From the NCBI RefSeq assembly GCF_001421885.1, contig NZ_LMLH01000012.1, positions 35,738 through 99,737 on the forward strand: 64,000 nucleotides of DNA. Direction: 5' to 3'. The notes below the pieces were generated by a model. The model had not been told where the DNA came from. It saw only the letters and a program-made list of their open reading frames with translations, and searched no databases. This DNA comes from Pseudomonas sp. Leaf48. Its GTDB lineage: Bacteria > Pseudomonadota > Gammaproteobacteria > Pseudomonadales > Pseudomonadaceae. This document shows, piece by piece, positions 55,236 through 64,000 of the stretch; within the stretch, counting starts at the first letter, position 1; each line of letters begins with the position of its first letter. A program made the translations under genes and the position numbers.

Positions 55236-56567
55236 TCAGAACTTCGCTTCGGCATCCAGTTGCAAGGTATTGATGTCCGAATCTTTCTGGTTGCTGCTGG
55301 CGTTGGTGTAGTCGGAGTTAGCCAGGAAGTACGTGGCGCCCAGGGTGAAGTTTTTGTCCAGCTCGTAGCTCGCTTTCAGCTTGTGGCCGCGCGAACCGGT
55401 GTAACCATTGGCAAAGTCGGAGTCGGTGAAGGCACCGACCACCGCGTTACGCTGTACATCGCGGTAGTTGTAGTCGAGTGCGAAGCCGTAGACCTTGGTC
55501 TTGACGCCGGCCAGCCAGGCAGTGTCCTGGTCGTTGCTGGCGTCGTTGTTGTTGACGATCTGACCGTATAGCGAGAGCGGCATTGGCAGGCCGCCGATGT
55601 CCAGCTGGCCAAAACCTTCGTACAACTTGAACTGCTCGCCCGGGCTGTTGCCGTTGACGGCCAGTGCGCACGGCGAAGTTGCGGTGCCGCTGGTAGGGCA
55701 GGCGCTGCTGTCATCGTTATCGTAGGCGTAGAGACTGCCGCCCAGGGTCATTTTCAGGTCGTCGGTAAGCGCGAAACGCCCACCCAACTGGCCGGCGTAC
55801 AGGCGCAAGTCGTGCTTGAACTGCACACCTTCACCGTCGACGTTGTCCTTGAGGGTGTAGTGACCGGCGCTGCCGAACAACTCGGTGCTGCCGCTCAGCG
55901 GGTACTTGTAGGTCACTGCCAGACCTTCCGGGTTGATGTCGCTATCCCAGATGATGTCGCCCATGCTCACCCATTGTTGTGGCATCTTGCCGCCCACCAG
56001 GTGCAGGTTCTTGATCGCGTCCGGGTGGTAGTCGATGTAACCCAGATCCAGCCAGATCGACTTCTTGTCGAAGTAGTTGTTCAAGTCCTGGTTGGTGGAG
56101 CGAGCATCGTCGCTGCTGCCGGTGGCGATACGGATACCGGTGTCGACTTGCGAGTTGATTTCAGTGAAGGCCCCCAGACGGGCGCGAATGCGCTGGCGAT
56201 CCTGGTCTTTGTTGTTAGACACGCCGTCGTTGTGCACGTTTTCCTGGCGGAAGCGAACATCACCCTTGAACTGGGTCTTGGCCGCCCAGGCCAGCTTCTG
56301 GTCGAAGGTGCTCAGTTCATTGGTTTTCTTCGTGGTGGCCGCGATTTGCTCGTTGGTCTCTTGCTGAGCCTGGCGGGCAATCTGCTGGTCCTTCTGATCC
56401 CTGGCCAGCTCCGCTTGCAACTCGCTGTACTGCGCGTTGGTGATCGAACCGTTAGCCTTGAGCATGTCGAGCAGTTTGGCGTCGACTGCGGCGCTGGCCG
56501 GAATACTCATGGCCAGCAACAGGCTGCCACACACGGCCGCCGCAGTTTTCGTGAAAACAAGACGCAT
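55236..56567 (-). CDS. Putative outer-membrane porin (Porin_5-like)
   Basis: 443 residues from ATG 56567, GGAG 6 nt upstream. A signal peptide (TAAAVCGSLLLAMSIPASAA) is followed by a periplasmic coiled coil (about residues 28-85: NAQYSELQAELARDQKDQQI), then a beta-barrel with alternating strands and a C-terminal aromatic Phe (LQLDAEAKF), the signature for outer-membrane insertion. The coiled coil may link to peptidoglycan or form a trimer. Cargo is unknown. Single gene, likely with its own promoter in 56568-56845. Confidence 0.87.
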   Translation of the reverse strand: MRLVFTKTAAAVCGSLLLAMSIPASAAVDAKLLDMLKANGSITNAQYSELQAELARDQKDQQIARQAQQETNEQIAATTKKTNELSTFDQKLAWAAKTQFKGDVRFRQENVHNDGVSNNKDQDRQRIRARLGAFTEINSQVDTGIRIATGSSDDARSTNQDLNNYFDKKSIWLDLGYIDYHPDAIKNLHLVGGKMPQQWVSMGDIIWDSDINPEGLAVTYKYPLSGSTELFGSAGHYTLKDNVDGEGVQFKHDLRLYAGQLGGRFALTDDLKMTLGGSLYAYDNDDSSACPTSGTATSPCALAVNGNSPGEQFKLYEGFGQLDIGGLPMPLSLYGQIVNNNDASNDQDTAWLAGVKTKVYGFALDYNYRDVQRNAVVGAFTDSDFANGYTGSRGHKLKASYELDKNFTLGATYFLANSDYTNASSNQKDSDINTLQLDAEAKF

Positions 56568-56845
56568 ATCAATCTCCGAAGATGAGAAAGGATGACTGGG
56601 CCATCCAGGACACAACCGACCAACAAGGGACGGAAAACAGTGGCCGGGTATAACCCGGCGCTCTAAAAACAGGCGCCAGTATCGCGATCGATTATTACAG
56701 TGCGGTGGCAATGTGATGGCAAGTCGATGACGATATAAAGACGCTTGAACCCTTGAGCTAGAGCGCTGCAATGCCTTTGCACGTGTGCAATGGATGGCGA
56801 TGAGCGATACTCGCGGGGCTGCCAAGTCATGAAGAGAGGACGGTG

Positions 56846-57970
56846 ATGCCGTTGCAACGCCTGCAAAGTCTGTCCGAAATCGCCCCGGCAACGTGGGACG
56901 CCCTGGTGCCGGAAAATCAGCCATTTCTGCGTCATGCCTTTCTGAGCGCATTGGAAGACAGCGGTAGTCTTGGCCCACATTCCGGCTGGCGGGCAGAGCA
57001 TTTGCTGCACGTCGAAGGCGATCGCCTGGTTGCCGCGCTGCCCAGTTACCGCAAATGGCATTCCTATGGCGAGTACGTGTTCGATCACGCCTGGGCCGAT
57101 GCCTGCGAGCGTGCCGGCATCGAGTACTACCCCAAGCTGCTGACCGCAGTCCCGTTCAGCCCGGTCAGCGGGCCGCGCTTGCTGGCCGCCACGCTCGAAG
57201 ACGGTTTCGAATTATTGAACAGCTTGCCGGGTTATCTGGAGATCGAAGGACTCTCCAGCGCGCACATCAACTTTACCGACCCGTTTACCGACGCTGCATT
57301 GAGCGAACAACCGGGCTGGCTGCAGCGCGTTGGCTGCCAGTACCACTGGCAGAATCGCGGCTATCGGGACTTCCAGGATTTCCTCGATGCATTGAGTTCG
57401 CGCAAGCGCAAACAGATGCGCAAGGAGCGTGAGCAGGTGGCGGGGCAGGGCATCGAGTTCGAATGGCTGGAGGGGCGGGAGCTGGACCAGGCGCAGTGGG
57501 ACTTCGTCTATGCCTGCTACGCCAATACTTACGCGGTGCGTCGGCAAATGCCGTATCTGACGCGGGAGTTTTTCAGCCTGCTGGCCGAGCGCATGCCGCA
57601 GGCGATTCGTGTGGTGCTGGCCAGACAAGGCTCACGCCCGGTGGCGATGGCGTTCAGTCTGGTGGGGGGCGACAGCTTCTTCGGACGCTATTGGGGCTGC
57701 CTGGCGGAATTTGATCGCCTGCACTTCGAGACCTGTTTCTACCAGGGCATGGACTACGCGATTGCCAACGGTTTCCAGCGTTTTGATGCCGGGGCTCAAG
57801 GTGAGCACAAACTGATTCGCGGGTTCGAGCCGGTCATTACCCATTCATGGCACTACCTGCGTCATCCGGGTTTGAAGGCTGCCGTGAAGGATTTTTTGCA
57901 GCAGGAGCGAGTCGGGGTACTGGCCTACGCCGAGGAAGCGAAGACCGCCTTGCCTTACCGGCAAGGCTGA
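56846..57970 (+). CDS. GNAT/FemAB-like peptidoglycan-linked acyltransferase (COG3146)
   Basis: 374 residues from ATG 56846, with AGAGGA at 56835-56840; the GTG three bases earlier is too close. The protein resembles COG3146 proteins: NQPFLRHAFLSALEDSGS, the RKRKQMRKEREQVAGQGIEF helix and RPVAMAFSLVGGDSFFGRYWG, ending with FDAGAQGEHKLIRGFEP. Such proteins are tied to peptidoglycan or polymer modification, but the acceptor is unproven. Convergent with aqpZ. Confidence 0.8.
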   Translation: MPLQRLQSLSEIAPATWDALVPENQPFLRHAFLSALEDSGSLGPHSGWRAEHLLHVEGDRLVAALPSYRKWHSYGEYVFDHAWADACERAGIEYYPKLLTAVPFSPVSGPRLLAATLEDGFELLNSLPGYLEIEGLSSAHINFTDPFTDAALSEQPGWLQRVGCQYHWQNRGYRDFQDFLDALSSRKRKQMRKEREQVAGQGIEFEWLEGRELDQAQWDFVYACYANTYAVRRQMPYLTREFFSLLAERMPQAIRVVLARQGSRPVAMAFSLVGGDSFFGRYWGCLAEFDRLHFETCFYQGMDYAIANGFQRFDAGAQGEHKLIRGFEPVITHSWHYLRHPGLKAAVKDFLQQERVGVLAYAEEAKTALPYRQG

Positions 57971-57988
57971 TCTTCGCAGTACCCGCGG

Positions 57989-58687
57989 TCAGCTGTCTTC
58001 CTTGCCCAGCCAGCGATAGAGTACGCCGCCGACTGCCGCGCCAATCAGGGGGGCGACCCAGAACATCCACAATTGCTGGATGGCCCAGCCGCCGACGATC
58101 AGCGCCGGGCCGGTACTGCGAGCAGGGTTGACCGAGGTGTTGGTGACCGGGATCGAGATCAGGTGGATCAGGGTCAATGCCAGGCCAATGGCAATCGGCG
58201 CAAGCCCCGCTGGCGCACGTTTATCGGTGGCGCCGAGGATGATCAGGATGAACATGGCGGTCATCACCAGCTCACAGACAAATCCCGCCACCATCGAGTA
58301 GCCGCCCGGTGAGTGTTCGCCGTAGCCGTTCGACGCCAGCCCCGAGGCCAGTTCGAAACCGGGCTTGCCGCTGGCAATGAAATACAACAGGGCGGCTGCA
58401 ACCACACCGCCAATAACCTGGGCGATGATATAGGCTGGCAGTTCGTTGGCCGGAAACCGTCCGCCGACCACCAGGCCCAGGGACACCGCCGGATTGAGGT
58501 GGCAACCGGAGATGTGGCCGATGGCAAAGGCCATGGTCAGCACCGTCAGGCCAAACGCGAATGAAACCCCCAGCAGACCGATGCCGACATCCGGGAAAGC
58601 GGCGGCCAGTACCGCACTGCCGCAACCACCCAACACCAGCCAGAAGGTACCTACCAACTCTGTAGCGGAACGTTTGAGCAAAGACAT
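57989..58687 (-). CDS. aqpZ: Aquaporin Z
   Basis: 232 residues from ATG 58687. Six helices and two NPA half-helices ([16 protein letters not shown] and [18 protein letters not shown]). The selectivity residues for water channels are visible: the His in [14 protein letters not shown], the Thr and the Arg after the second NPA. An Arg/Phe filter of this type passes water, not glycerol. Confidence 0.94.
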   Translation of the reverse strand: MSLLKRSATELVGTFWLVLGGCGSAVLAAAFPDVGIGLLGVSFAFGLTVLTMAFAIGHISGCHLNPAVSLGLVVGGRFPANELPAYIIAQVIGGVVAAALLYFIASGKPGFELASGLASNGYGEHSPGGYSMVAGFVCELVMTAMFILIILGATDKRAPAGLAPIAIGLALTLIHLISIPVTNTSVNPARSTGPALIVGGWAIQQLWMFWVAPLIGAAVGGVLYRWLGKEDS

Positions 58688-58860
58688 GAGCGAGTGTCCT
58701 TTCGAGATTTTGCTGCCTTGTGCATCCAGCAGATGGACTGCAGAACCATCTCCAGAACCTTGGGTGAGTACAGCACGATTTTTACAAAGTTCCAGTGGGC
58801 AGGAAAAACCGTCGATGCCCGTGGTTGATGGGCATGGTGGCTTGTTGTCAGGACAGGGAG

Positions 58861-58946
58861 TGGGAGCGGGCTTGCTCGCGAAGGCGGTGTGCCAGTCAAT
58901 ACAGATGTTGACGGACACACCGCCTTCGCGAGCAAGCCCGCTCCCA
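58861..58946. repeat. REPIN upstream of aqpZ / downstream of the ABC gene
   Basis: Arms TGGGAGCGGGCTTGCTCGCG and CGCGAGCAAGCCCGCTCCCA, 86 bp, in the 284-bp gap. Confidence 0.92.
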
Positions 58947-58971
58947 CAGGGGACCCGTGTGAGCCCGGGAT

Positions 58972-60804
58972 TTAGTCGATGCCGACAAACCCACCCGTCT
59001 GGTGCTGCCACAAGCGCGCGTACAAGCCGCCATGGGCCAGCAGCTCGGCATGGCTGCCGGTCTCGGCGATCTTGCCGTTTTCCAGCACCACCAGCCGGTC
59101 CATCCGTGCAATGGTCGAGAGCCGGTGGGCGATGGCGATCACGGTCTTGCCCTGCATCAGGGTTTCAAGGCTCTCCTGGATTGCCGCTTCCACTTCCGAA
59201 TCCAGCGCCGACGTGGCTTCATCCATGATCAGGATTGGCGCGTCCTTGAGCAGCACCCGGGCAATGGCGATGCGCTGGCGCTGGCCCCCGGAGAGTTTCA
59301 CTCCGCGCTCACCGACGTGGGCATCGAAACCGTGGCGACCTTCGGCGTCCGACAACGAAGGAATGAACCCGTCGGCGCGGGCCTTGTGCACTGCTTCCCA
59401 GAGTTCGGCGTCAGAGGCATCGGGCTTGCCGTACAGCAGGTTGTCGCGGATCGAGCGGTGCAGCAGCGAGGTGTCCTGGGTGATCATGCCGATGCGTTCG
59501 CGCAGGCTTTCCTGGCTGACGTCGGCGATGTTCTGACCATCGATGAGGATGCGTCCGGCTTCCACGTCATACAGGCGCAACAGCAGGTTGACCAAAGTCG
59601 ATTTGCCCGCGCCGGACGGTCCGATCAGGCCGATTTTTTCGCCGGGCTTGATGGTCAGGTTGAGTCCGCCAATGATCCCGCTCTGCTTGCCGTAATGAAA
59701 ATCCACATTCTCGAAGCGCACTTCGCCCCGGGCCACGGCCAGGGGTTTGGCCTGGTCGCGGTCGGTGACGCTCACCGGTTGCGAGATGCTCTGCAGGCCG
59801 TCCTGGACCATGCCGATGTTTTCGAAGATCCCCGTGACCACCCACATGATCCATCCGGACATGTTGACGATACGAATCACCAGGCCAGTGGCCAGGGCAA
59901 TCGCGCCCACGGTGATCAGCGACTGCGTCCACAACCACAGGGCCAGGCCGGTGGTGCTGACGATCAGCATGCCGTTCATGCTGGTGATGACCACGTCCAT
60001 ACTGGTGACCACGCGGCCGGCCAGTTGGGCCTTTTCGGTTTGTTCCTTGATCGCTTCGCGGGCGTACTGTTGCTCGAAATTGGTGTGGGCGAACAGCTTC
60101 AGGGTGGTGATGTTGGTGTAGCCATCGACAATGCGCCCCATGAGTTTGGAGCGTGCGTCAGACGACACGACCGAGCGTTCCTTGACCCGTGGCACGAAGT
60201 AATACAGGGCACCGATGAACGCGACTATCCAGGTCAGCAGCGGGATCATCAGGCGCCAGTCGGCTTCGGCGAACAGCACAAGTGAACTGATGGCGTAGAT
60301 CAGCACGTGCCACAAGGCGTCCACCGCCTGTACGGCAGAGTCGCGCAACGAGTTGCCGGTTTGCATGATGCGCTGGGCGATGCGGCCGGCGAAATCGTTC
60401 TGGAAAAAATTCAGGCTCTGTTTGAGCACATAACTGTGGTTCTGCCAGCGAATCATGCTGGTCATGCTGGGGCTGAGGGTCTGGTGCACCAACAGGTCAT
60501 GCAGGCCGACGAACACCGGGCGCAGGACCAGCGCAACCACCGCCATCCAGGCCAGTTCGATGCCGTGTTCCTTGAAGAAGTCGACGTTCGGCGTGCCTTG
60601 GGCCAGGTCGATGATGCGGCTCAGGTAGCTGAACAGTGCCACCTCGATCAACGCACCCACCAGACCGACAAGCAAGAGGGCGGCAAAGCTCGGCCAGACC
60701 TGCTTGAGGTAGTAGGTGTAGAAAGGAAAAACCCGGTCCGGCGGAGTCGCCGTCGGCGCGTCACGGAAGATATCGATCAGTTTTTCAAAGCGGCGATAAA
60801 GCAT
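58972..60804 (-). CDS. ABC exporter, fused membrane and ATP-binding domains
   Basis: 610 residues from ATG 60804. Six helices in the first ~330 residues ([20 protein letters not shown] onward), then the nucleotide-binding domain: Walker [14 protein letters not shown], signature [18 protein letters not shown], Walker [13 protein letters not shown] and the His switch AIAHRLS. A half-transporter that forms a homodimer, related to MsbA and multidrug exporters; the cargo is unknown. Confidence 0.92.
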   Translation of the reverse strand: MLYRRFEKLIDIFRDAPTATPPDRVFPFYTYYLKQVWPSFAALLLVGLVGALIEVALFSYLSRIIDLAQGTPNVDFFKEHGIELAWMAVVALVLRPVFVGLHDLLVHQTLSPSMTSMIRWQNHSYVLKQSLNFFQNDFAGRIAQRIMQTGNSLRDSAVQAVDALWHVLIYAISSLVLFAEADWRLMIPLLTWIVAFIGALYYFVPRVKERSVVSSDARSKLMGRIVDGYTNITTLKLFAHTNFEQQYAREAIKEQTEKAQLAGRVVTSMDVVITSMNGMLIVSTTGLALWLWTQSLITVGAIALATGLVIRIVNMSGWIMWVVTGIFENIGMVQDGLQSISQPVSVTDRDQAKPLAVARGEVRFENVDFHYGKQSGIIGGLNLTIKPGEKIGLIGPSGAGKSTLVNLLLRLYDVEAGRILIDGQNIADVSQESLRERIGMITQDTSLLHRSIRDNLLYGKPDASDAELWEAVHKARADGFIPSLSDAEGRHGFDAHVGERGVKLSGGQRQRIAIARVLLKDAPILIMDEATSALDSEVEAAIQESLETLMQGKTVIAIAHRLSTIARMDRLVVLENGKIAETGSHAELLAHGGLYARLWQHQTGGFVGID

Positions 60805-60897
60805 CGGTTTTTCGCCCGCGTACGGGCTCTCCTTTTAACGGTTTGAGCGTTGCCGGCAGTGCCAGCAACGGCTCGGACATCCTTGTCCAGCCTGGTT

Positions 60898-61455
60898 TCA
60901 GTCGATTCGCTTGGCGGACTTGATGAACACCGGGTCAGCCGGGACATCTTTCATGCCGGCACGCACGGTGGTTGGTGAGTTGACGATGATGTCCACCACG
61001 TCCATACCTTTGACCACCTTGCCGAATACGGCATAGCCGTCACCCTGGTCGAGGAAGTCGTTGTCCTTGACGTTGATGAAGAACTGGCTGGTGGCCGAAT
61101 CCGGTACCGAGGTGCGGGCCATGGACAAGGTGCCACGAACGTTGACCAGGCCGTTGTTGTGCTCGTTCTTGATCGGTGCCTTGGTTTCCTTTTGCTGCAT
61201 TGCCTGGGTGAAGCCACCACCCTGGACCATGAAGCCCGGGATCACGCGGTGGAAAACCGTGTTGTTGTAGAAGCCGCTGTCGACGTACTCGAGAAAGTTC
61301 TTGGTACTGATCGGTGCCTTGACCGGGTCCAGTTCGATTTCGATCTGGCCGTTGGTGGTTTCCAGCAGAACGTGCGGCGCCTTTGCCGGTGTTGCGGCCA
61401 TCAGGTTGGCGGCAAACAGAACGGAGCCAGCGGCGAGGGCAATTTTTTTCAACAT
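60898..61455 (-). CDS. ppiA: Peptidyl-prolyl cis-trans isomerase A, periplasmic cyclophilin
   Basis: 185 residues from ATG 61455. A signal peptide ([20 protein letters not shown]) precedes a bacterial cyclophilin domain with the active site [20 protein letters not shown] and [20 protein letters not shown]. It catalyses proline isomerisation during folding of exported proteins. The start lies 3 bp after the hydrolase stop. Confidence 0.94.
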   Translation of the reverse strand: MLKKIALAAGSVLFAANLMAATPAKAPHVLLETTNGQIEIELDPVKAPISTKNFLEYVDSGFYNNTVFHRVIPGFMVQGGGFTQAMQQKETKAPIKNEHNNGLVNVRGTLSMARTSVPDSATSQFFINVKDNDFLDQGDGYAVFGKVVKGMDVVDIIVNSPTTVRAGMKDVPADPVFIKSAKRID

Positions 61456-61458
61456 GGG

Positions 61459-62262
61459 TCAATGATCCTGAGTGGTGGTGTCGACTGCGGTGAGAAACTC
61501 TAGCAGTGTCTGGTTGAATTCTTCCGGCTGGTCCAGTGGCGTTGCGTGTCGCGAATCGGCGATCACCGCCAGCCGCGCATCGGGCAGCAGTTTTACATAG
61601 TTTTCCTTCAGCGCCACCGGGGTGTAGTCATGGTCGGCAGTGACGATCAGGGTTGGACAGGTAACTTTGGAAAGTCGTTCCTGGACGCCCCAGCCAACGA
61701 TGGCGTCGAAGCTGGCGAGATAGGCATGCCGGTCGTTTTTTGCCCAGCGTTCGGCCATCCTCTGGCGTAGCGCGGCTTGCTCGGGTTTCGGGAATAATTT
61801 GCCGCCCAGAGCCTTGCCGATGGTGCCCAGGCTGAGTACGCGCATCAGGCTCCAGCGCTTGAACCACTGCCAGTAATCGTCGCGGCTGCGCAGTTTGACC
61901 TCGGGCGCGCTGTTGACGATGCACAGGCTCTTGAGCAATTGCGGCTGCTCCACTCCCAGTTGAAAGCCGATCATGCCACCCATGGACAAGCCCACGTAAT
62001 GGGCCGGGGCGAGATGGAGGTGCTCCATAAGCGCGACCAGATCGGCACTGAAACCGGCGATGCTGTAGCGCTCGCGGGGTTTGTCGGAGCGACCGTGGCC
62101 GCGAATATCCGGGACAATCACCCGGTAGCGGGTCGACAGAGCGGGGATCTGCTTTTCCCAGTCCAGTGTGCTGGAACCGAGCCCATGGACCAACAGCAGC
62201 GGCGCGCCGTGGCCGTATTCTTCATAGTGCAGGTTGCAACCTTCGTGTTCGAAATAGGCCAT
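61459..62262 (-). CDS. Alpha/beta hydrolase
   Basis: 267 residues from ATG 62262. Oxyanion LLLVHGLGSSTLDW, nucleophile elbow HYVGLSMGGMIGFQLG, acid in TLIVTADHDYTPVAL and the His in IADSRHATPLDQP. Resembles 3-oxoadipate enol-lactonase-like esterases, but the substrate is unknown. It sits in a row LysR-hydrolase-ppiA on the minus strand. Confidence 0.9.
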   Translation of the reverse strand: MAYFEHEGCNLHYEEYGHGAPLLLVHGLGSSTLDWEKQIPALSTRYRVIVPDIRGHGRSDKPRERYSIAGFSADLVALMEHLHLAPAHYVGLSMGGMIGFQLGVEQPQLLKSLCIVNSAPEVKLRSRDDYWQWFKRWSLMRVLSLGTIGKALGGKLFPKPEQAALRQRMAERWAKNDRHAYLASFDAIVGWGVQERLSKVTCPTLIVTADHDYTPVALKENYVKLLPDARLAVIADSRHATPLDQPEEFNQTLLEFLTAVDTTTQDH

Positions 62263-62276
62263 GCATACACTCCGTG

Positions 62277-63200
62277 TCAGGCTTGTTCAGGGGCGGCGAA
62301 CGGTGCGTCCAGTGGCGCGGTGTCGAAAGTACGCAGCAGTTCGATGAGAATCTGCGTGGCCGGGCCCAGGGGTTTTTCCTTGTTTGAATACAGGTAAAAG
62401 TTCGGGTTGCGACTGCCGCCCTGATCCAACGGTAGCAGCTTGAGCGTACCTTCCCTCAGTTCCCGCTCGATCATGTGCCTGGGCAACCAGGCGAAACCCA
62501 GGCCGCTGCTGACAAAGGTCGCGGCGGTGGCGAGGCTGCCGACCGTCCAGCGTTGTTCGGCACCGAGCCAGCCGACGTCCCGTGGCTGCTGGCGGCCGGA
62601 GTCACGAATCACCACCTGCATGTGGCTTTCCAGGTCCTGGAAGTTCAGCCCGCGGTTCAGGCGATGCAGCGAGTGTTCAGGATGGGCCACTGCGACGAAC
62701 TCGACATCGCTCAACTCCGCGCCCAGGTAGCCGGGAATACTGAAACCGGTGATGGCCAGGTCCGCTACGCCTTCGAGCAGCACTTCCTCCACACCCGACA
62801 ACACCTCTTCGCGCAGGCGCACGCGGCAGCCACGGCTTTGCGGCATGAACGCGGTCAGGGCGCGCACGAGGCGGGCGCTCGGATAGGCGGCATCGACCAC
62901 CAGGCGCACCTCGGCTTCCCAGCCCTGCTCCATATGATGGGCAAGGTCTTCGAGCTGGCTGGCTTGCTTGACCAGTTGCCGGGATCTTCGCAGCAGCACG
63001 CCACCGGCCTCGGTCAGCACTGCCTTGCGTCCATCGATGCGCAACAGCGGCACCCCGAGCTGGTCCTGCATGCGCGCCACGGTGTAGCTGACCGATGATT
63101 GCGAGCGGTGCAGCGCTTCGGCGGCCTGGGCGAAACCGCCATGGTCGACCACCGCCTGAAGCGTTCGCCATTGATCAAGGGTCACGCGGGGCGCTTTCAT
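62277..63200 (-). CDS. LysR-family regulator upstream of the hydrolase
   Basis: 307 residues from ATG 63200. Helix-turn-helix TLDQWRTLQAVVDHGGFAQA ... HRSQSSVSYTVARMQDQLG, effector domain from residue ~97. The hydrolase starts 14 bp downstream on the same strand, so this is a co-directional rather than divergent LysR arrangement. Confidence 0.9.
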   Translation of the reverse strand: MKAPRVTLDQWRTLQAVVDHGGFAQAAEALHRSQSSVSYTVARMQDQLGVPLLRIDGRKAVLTEAGGVLLRRSRQLVKQASQLEDLAHHMEQGWEAEVRLVVDAAYPSARLVRALTAFMPQSRGCRVRLREEVLSGVEEVLLEGVADLAITGFSIPGYLGAELSDVEFVAVAHPEHSLHRLNRGLNFQDLESHMQVVIRDSGRQQPRDVGWLGAEQRWTVGSLATAATFVSSGLGFAWLPRHMIERELREGTLKLLPLDQGGSRNPNFYLYSNKEKPLGPATQILIELLRTFDTAPLDAPFAAPEQA

Positions 63201-63249
63201 GTTGAGCTCCTCTTGTCCTAAGCTGGCAGCCCCTATTGGAGCCTGCTGA

Positions 63250-63564
63250 ATGAAAAAATTCTGTTGTGTGGTGCTGGCGATGCTGCCGCTGACTGCGTTT
63301 GCTTACCCGATCGATGTGCAGAAAGACCTCAACGGCATGAAGATCGACTACTTCACCTACGACACGGACAACGACATGGGCTCCATTCAAGTGGCCAACT
63401 ATGGCGAAGTCGATGCGAGCTGCAAGGCGGTGTTCATCAATGGCCCGGAAGCGCCGCGCACCCGCAAGATCGACGTGCCAGCAGGCAAGCACAAAAACGC
63501 CACCGCCAAGTTCACCCGCAATATCATCAAGCTGCGTATCAACCTGACCTGCACCCCCAAGTGA
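63250..63564 (+). CDS. Small exported protein of unknown function
   Basis: 104 residues from ATG 63250 (GGAG at 63238). A signal peptide (KKFCCVVLAMLPLTAFAYPI) precedes a mature ~85-residue domain with two cysteines (DASCKAVF and LTCTPK) that could form one disulfide. Homologues in Pseudomonas are sometimes labelled 3-phosphoglycerate kinase, which the sequence does not support. Divergent from the LysR gene. Confidence 0.8.
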   Translation: MKKFCCVVLAMLPLTAFAYPIDVQKDLNGMKIDYFTYDTDNDMGSIQVANYGEVDASCKAVFINGPEAPRTRKIDVPAGKHKNATAKFTRNIIKLRINLTCTPK

Positions 63565-63570
63565 TCCCCC

Positions 63571-64000
63571 CTGCAGGAGCGAGCAGGCTCGCGATGGTCG
63601 TCAACGAAAACGCGGGAAGTCTGGTCTCCCACGGTGTTCTTGAGTCCATCGCGAGCATGCTCGCTCCTACAGTCGACCGCATTCCCCTGCAGGAGCGAGC
63701 AGGCTCGCGATGGTCGTCAACGAAAACGCGGGAAGTCTGGCCCTCCACGGTGTTCTTGAGTCCATCGCGAGCACGCTCGCTCCTACAGTCGACCGCATTC
63801 CCCTGTAGGAGCGAGCAGGCTCGCGATGGTCGTCAACGAAAACGCGGGAAGTCTGGCCCCCCACGGTGTTCTTGAGTCCTTCGCGAGCAGGCTCGCTCCT
63901 ACAGTCGACCGCATTCCCCTGTAGGAGCGAGCAGGCTCGCGATGGTCGTCAACGAAAACGCGGGAAGTCTGGTACCCCACGGTGTTCTTGAGTCCATCGC
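63571..64000. repeat. Tandem array of 116-bp REPIN units, cut by window end
   Basis: Units begin at 63571, 63687, 63803 and 63919, an exact 116-bp period, the last truncated. Each unit is itself an inverted pair: left arm CTGYAGGAGCGAGCAGGCTC and right arm GAGCRNGCTCGCTCCTACAG, with a nearly invariant centre containing GGTCGTCAACGAAAACGCGG. Units differ at only a few positions, so expansion is recent. Confidence 0.92.

Noticed and set aside
63571..64000. CRISPR array at the right end
   Set aside because: The whole 116-bp unit repeats, including what would be spacers, and each unit is an inverted pair; no cas genes nearby.

Overview
The window looks like chromosomal DNA of a fluorescent-group Pseudomonas (P. 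fluorescens sensu lato). I infer this from the gene set and order (rnd-ycgL-2-hydroxyacid dehydrogenase-nitroreductase-ycgN; MoxR-VWA-DUF748-cysK; aceK next to hrpA; an EptA-type transferase; pxpABC), from high-GC coding bias, and above all from many intergenic palindromes of the 'tGTGGGAGCGGGCTTGCTCGCGAA' type cut here into arms (REP/REPIN families typical of this group). No rRNA, tRNA, complete insertion sequence, CRISPR array or intact prophage is visible; the only trace of a mobile element is a short integrase remnant.

Layout. 1-5.6 kb: end of a LysR regulator, a YdiJ-type D-2-hydroxyglutarate dehydrogenase, an integrase relic, a second LysR gene (MexT/LeuO-like subgroup) and a CHMI-family isomerase. 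6-10 kb: a glutamine-synthetase-like (gamma-glutamylpolyamine synthetase type) gene with a long leader, a lipid A phosphoethanolamine transferase and a methyltransferase. 10-18.5 kb: RNase D and small conserved proteins, a secreted degenerate M61-peptidase-like protein, a TrmH/SpoU methylase, a YajD HNH protein, a spermidine-synthase-like protein, a proline-rich exported protein and a lone cyclic-nucleotide-binding domain. 18.8-23 kb: oligopeptidase B and a three-gene row (membrane protein, YafJ-type amidotransferase, DUF2937). 23-27.8 kb: LysR divergent from an MFS transporter plus pxpABC (5-oxoproline cleavage). 27.9-32.3 kb: VWA, MoxR ATPase, DUF748 and cysK.

33.9-46 kb is the main accessory-metabolism island. 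tctCBA and a LysR gene lie on the minus strand; divergent from them are an ACS-type MFS transporter, a COG3618 amidohydrolase/lactonase and a PdxA2-type dehydrogenase, translationally overlapped. Then come an enolase-superfamily acid-sugar dehydratase, an AraD1/GguC-type FAH-fold dehydratase and an alpha-ketoglutarate-semialdehyde-type aldehyde dehydrogenase. The last three match the published L-lyxonate route to 2-oxoglutarate; the lactonase/PdxA2/TctABC part has no assignable substrate and is the best candidate for new biochemistry.

46-64 kb: EamA exporter, AceK, HrpA helicase, a PA3286-like ketoacyl synthase III, a putative porin, a FemAB/GNAT-like protein, aquaporin Z, an ABC exporter, a PpiA cyclophilin, an alpha/beta hydrolase, LysR and a small exported protein. 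Two repeat structures stand out: a 517-bp composite element (49005-49521) with nearly perfect 39-nt terminal inverted repeats around six ~53-bp imperfect units, and a tandem array of 116-bp REPINs running off the right end (63571-64000). Start codons were chosen by ribosome binding sites, overlaps and family N-termini; no similarity search was available, so family names rest on recognised motifs.
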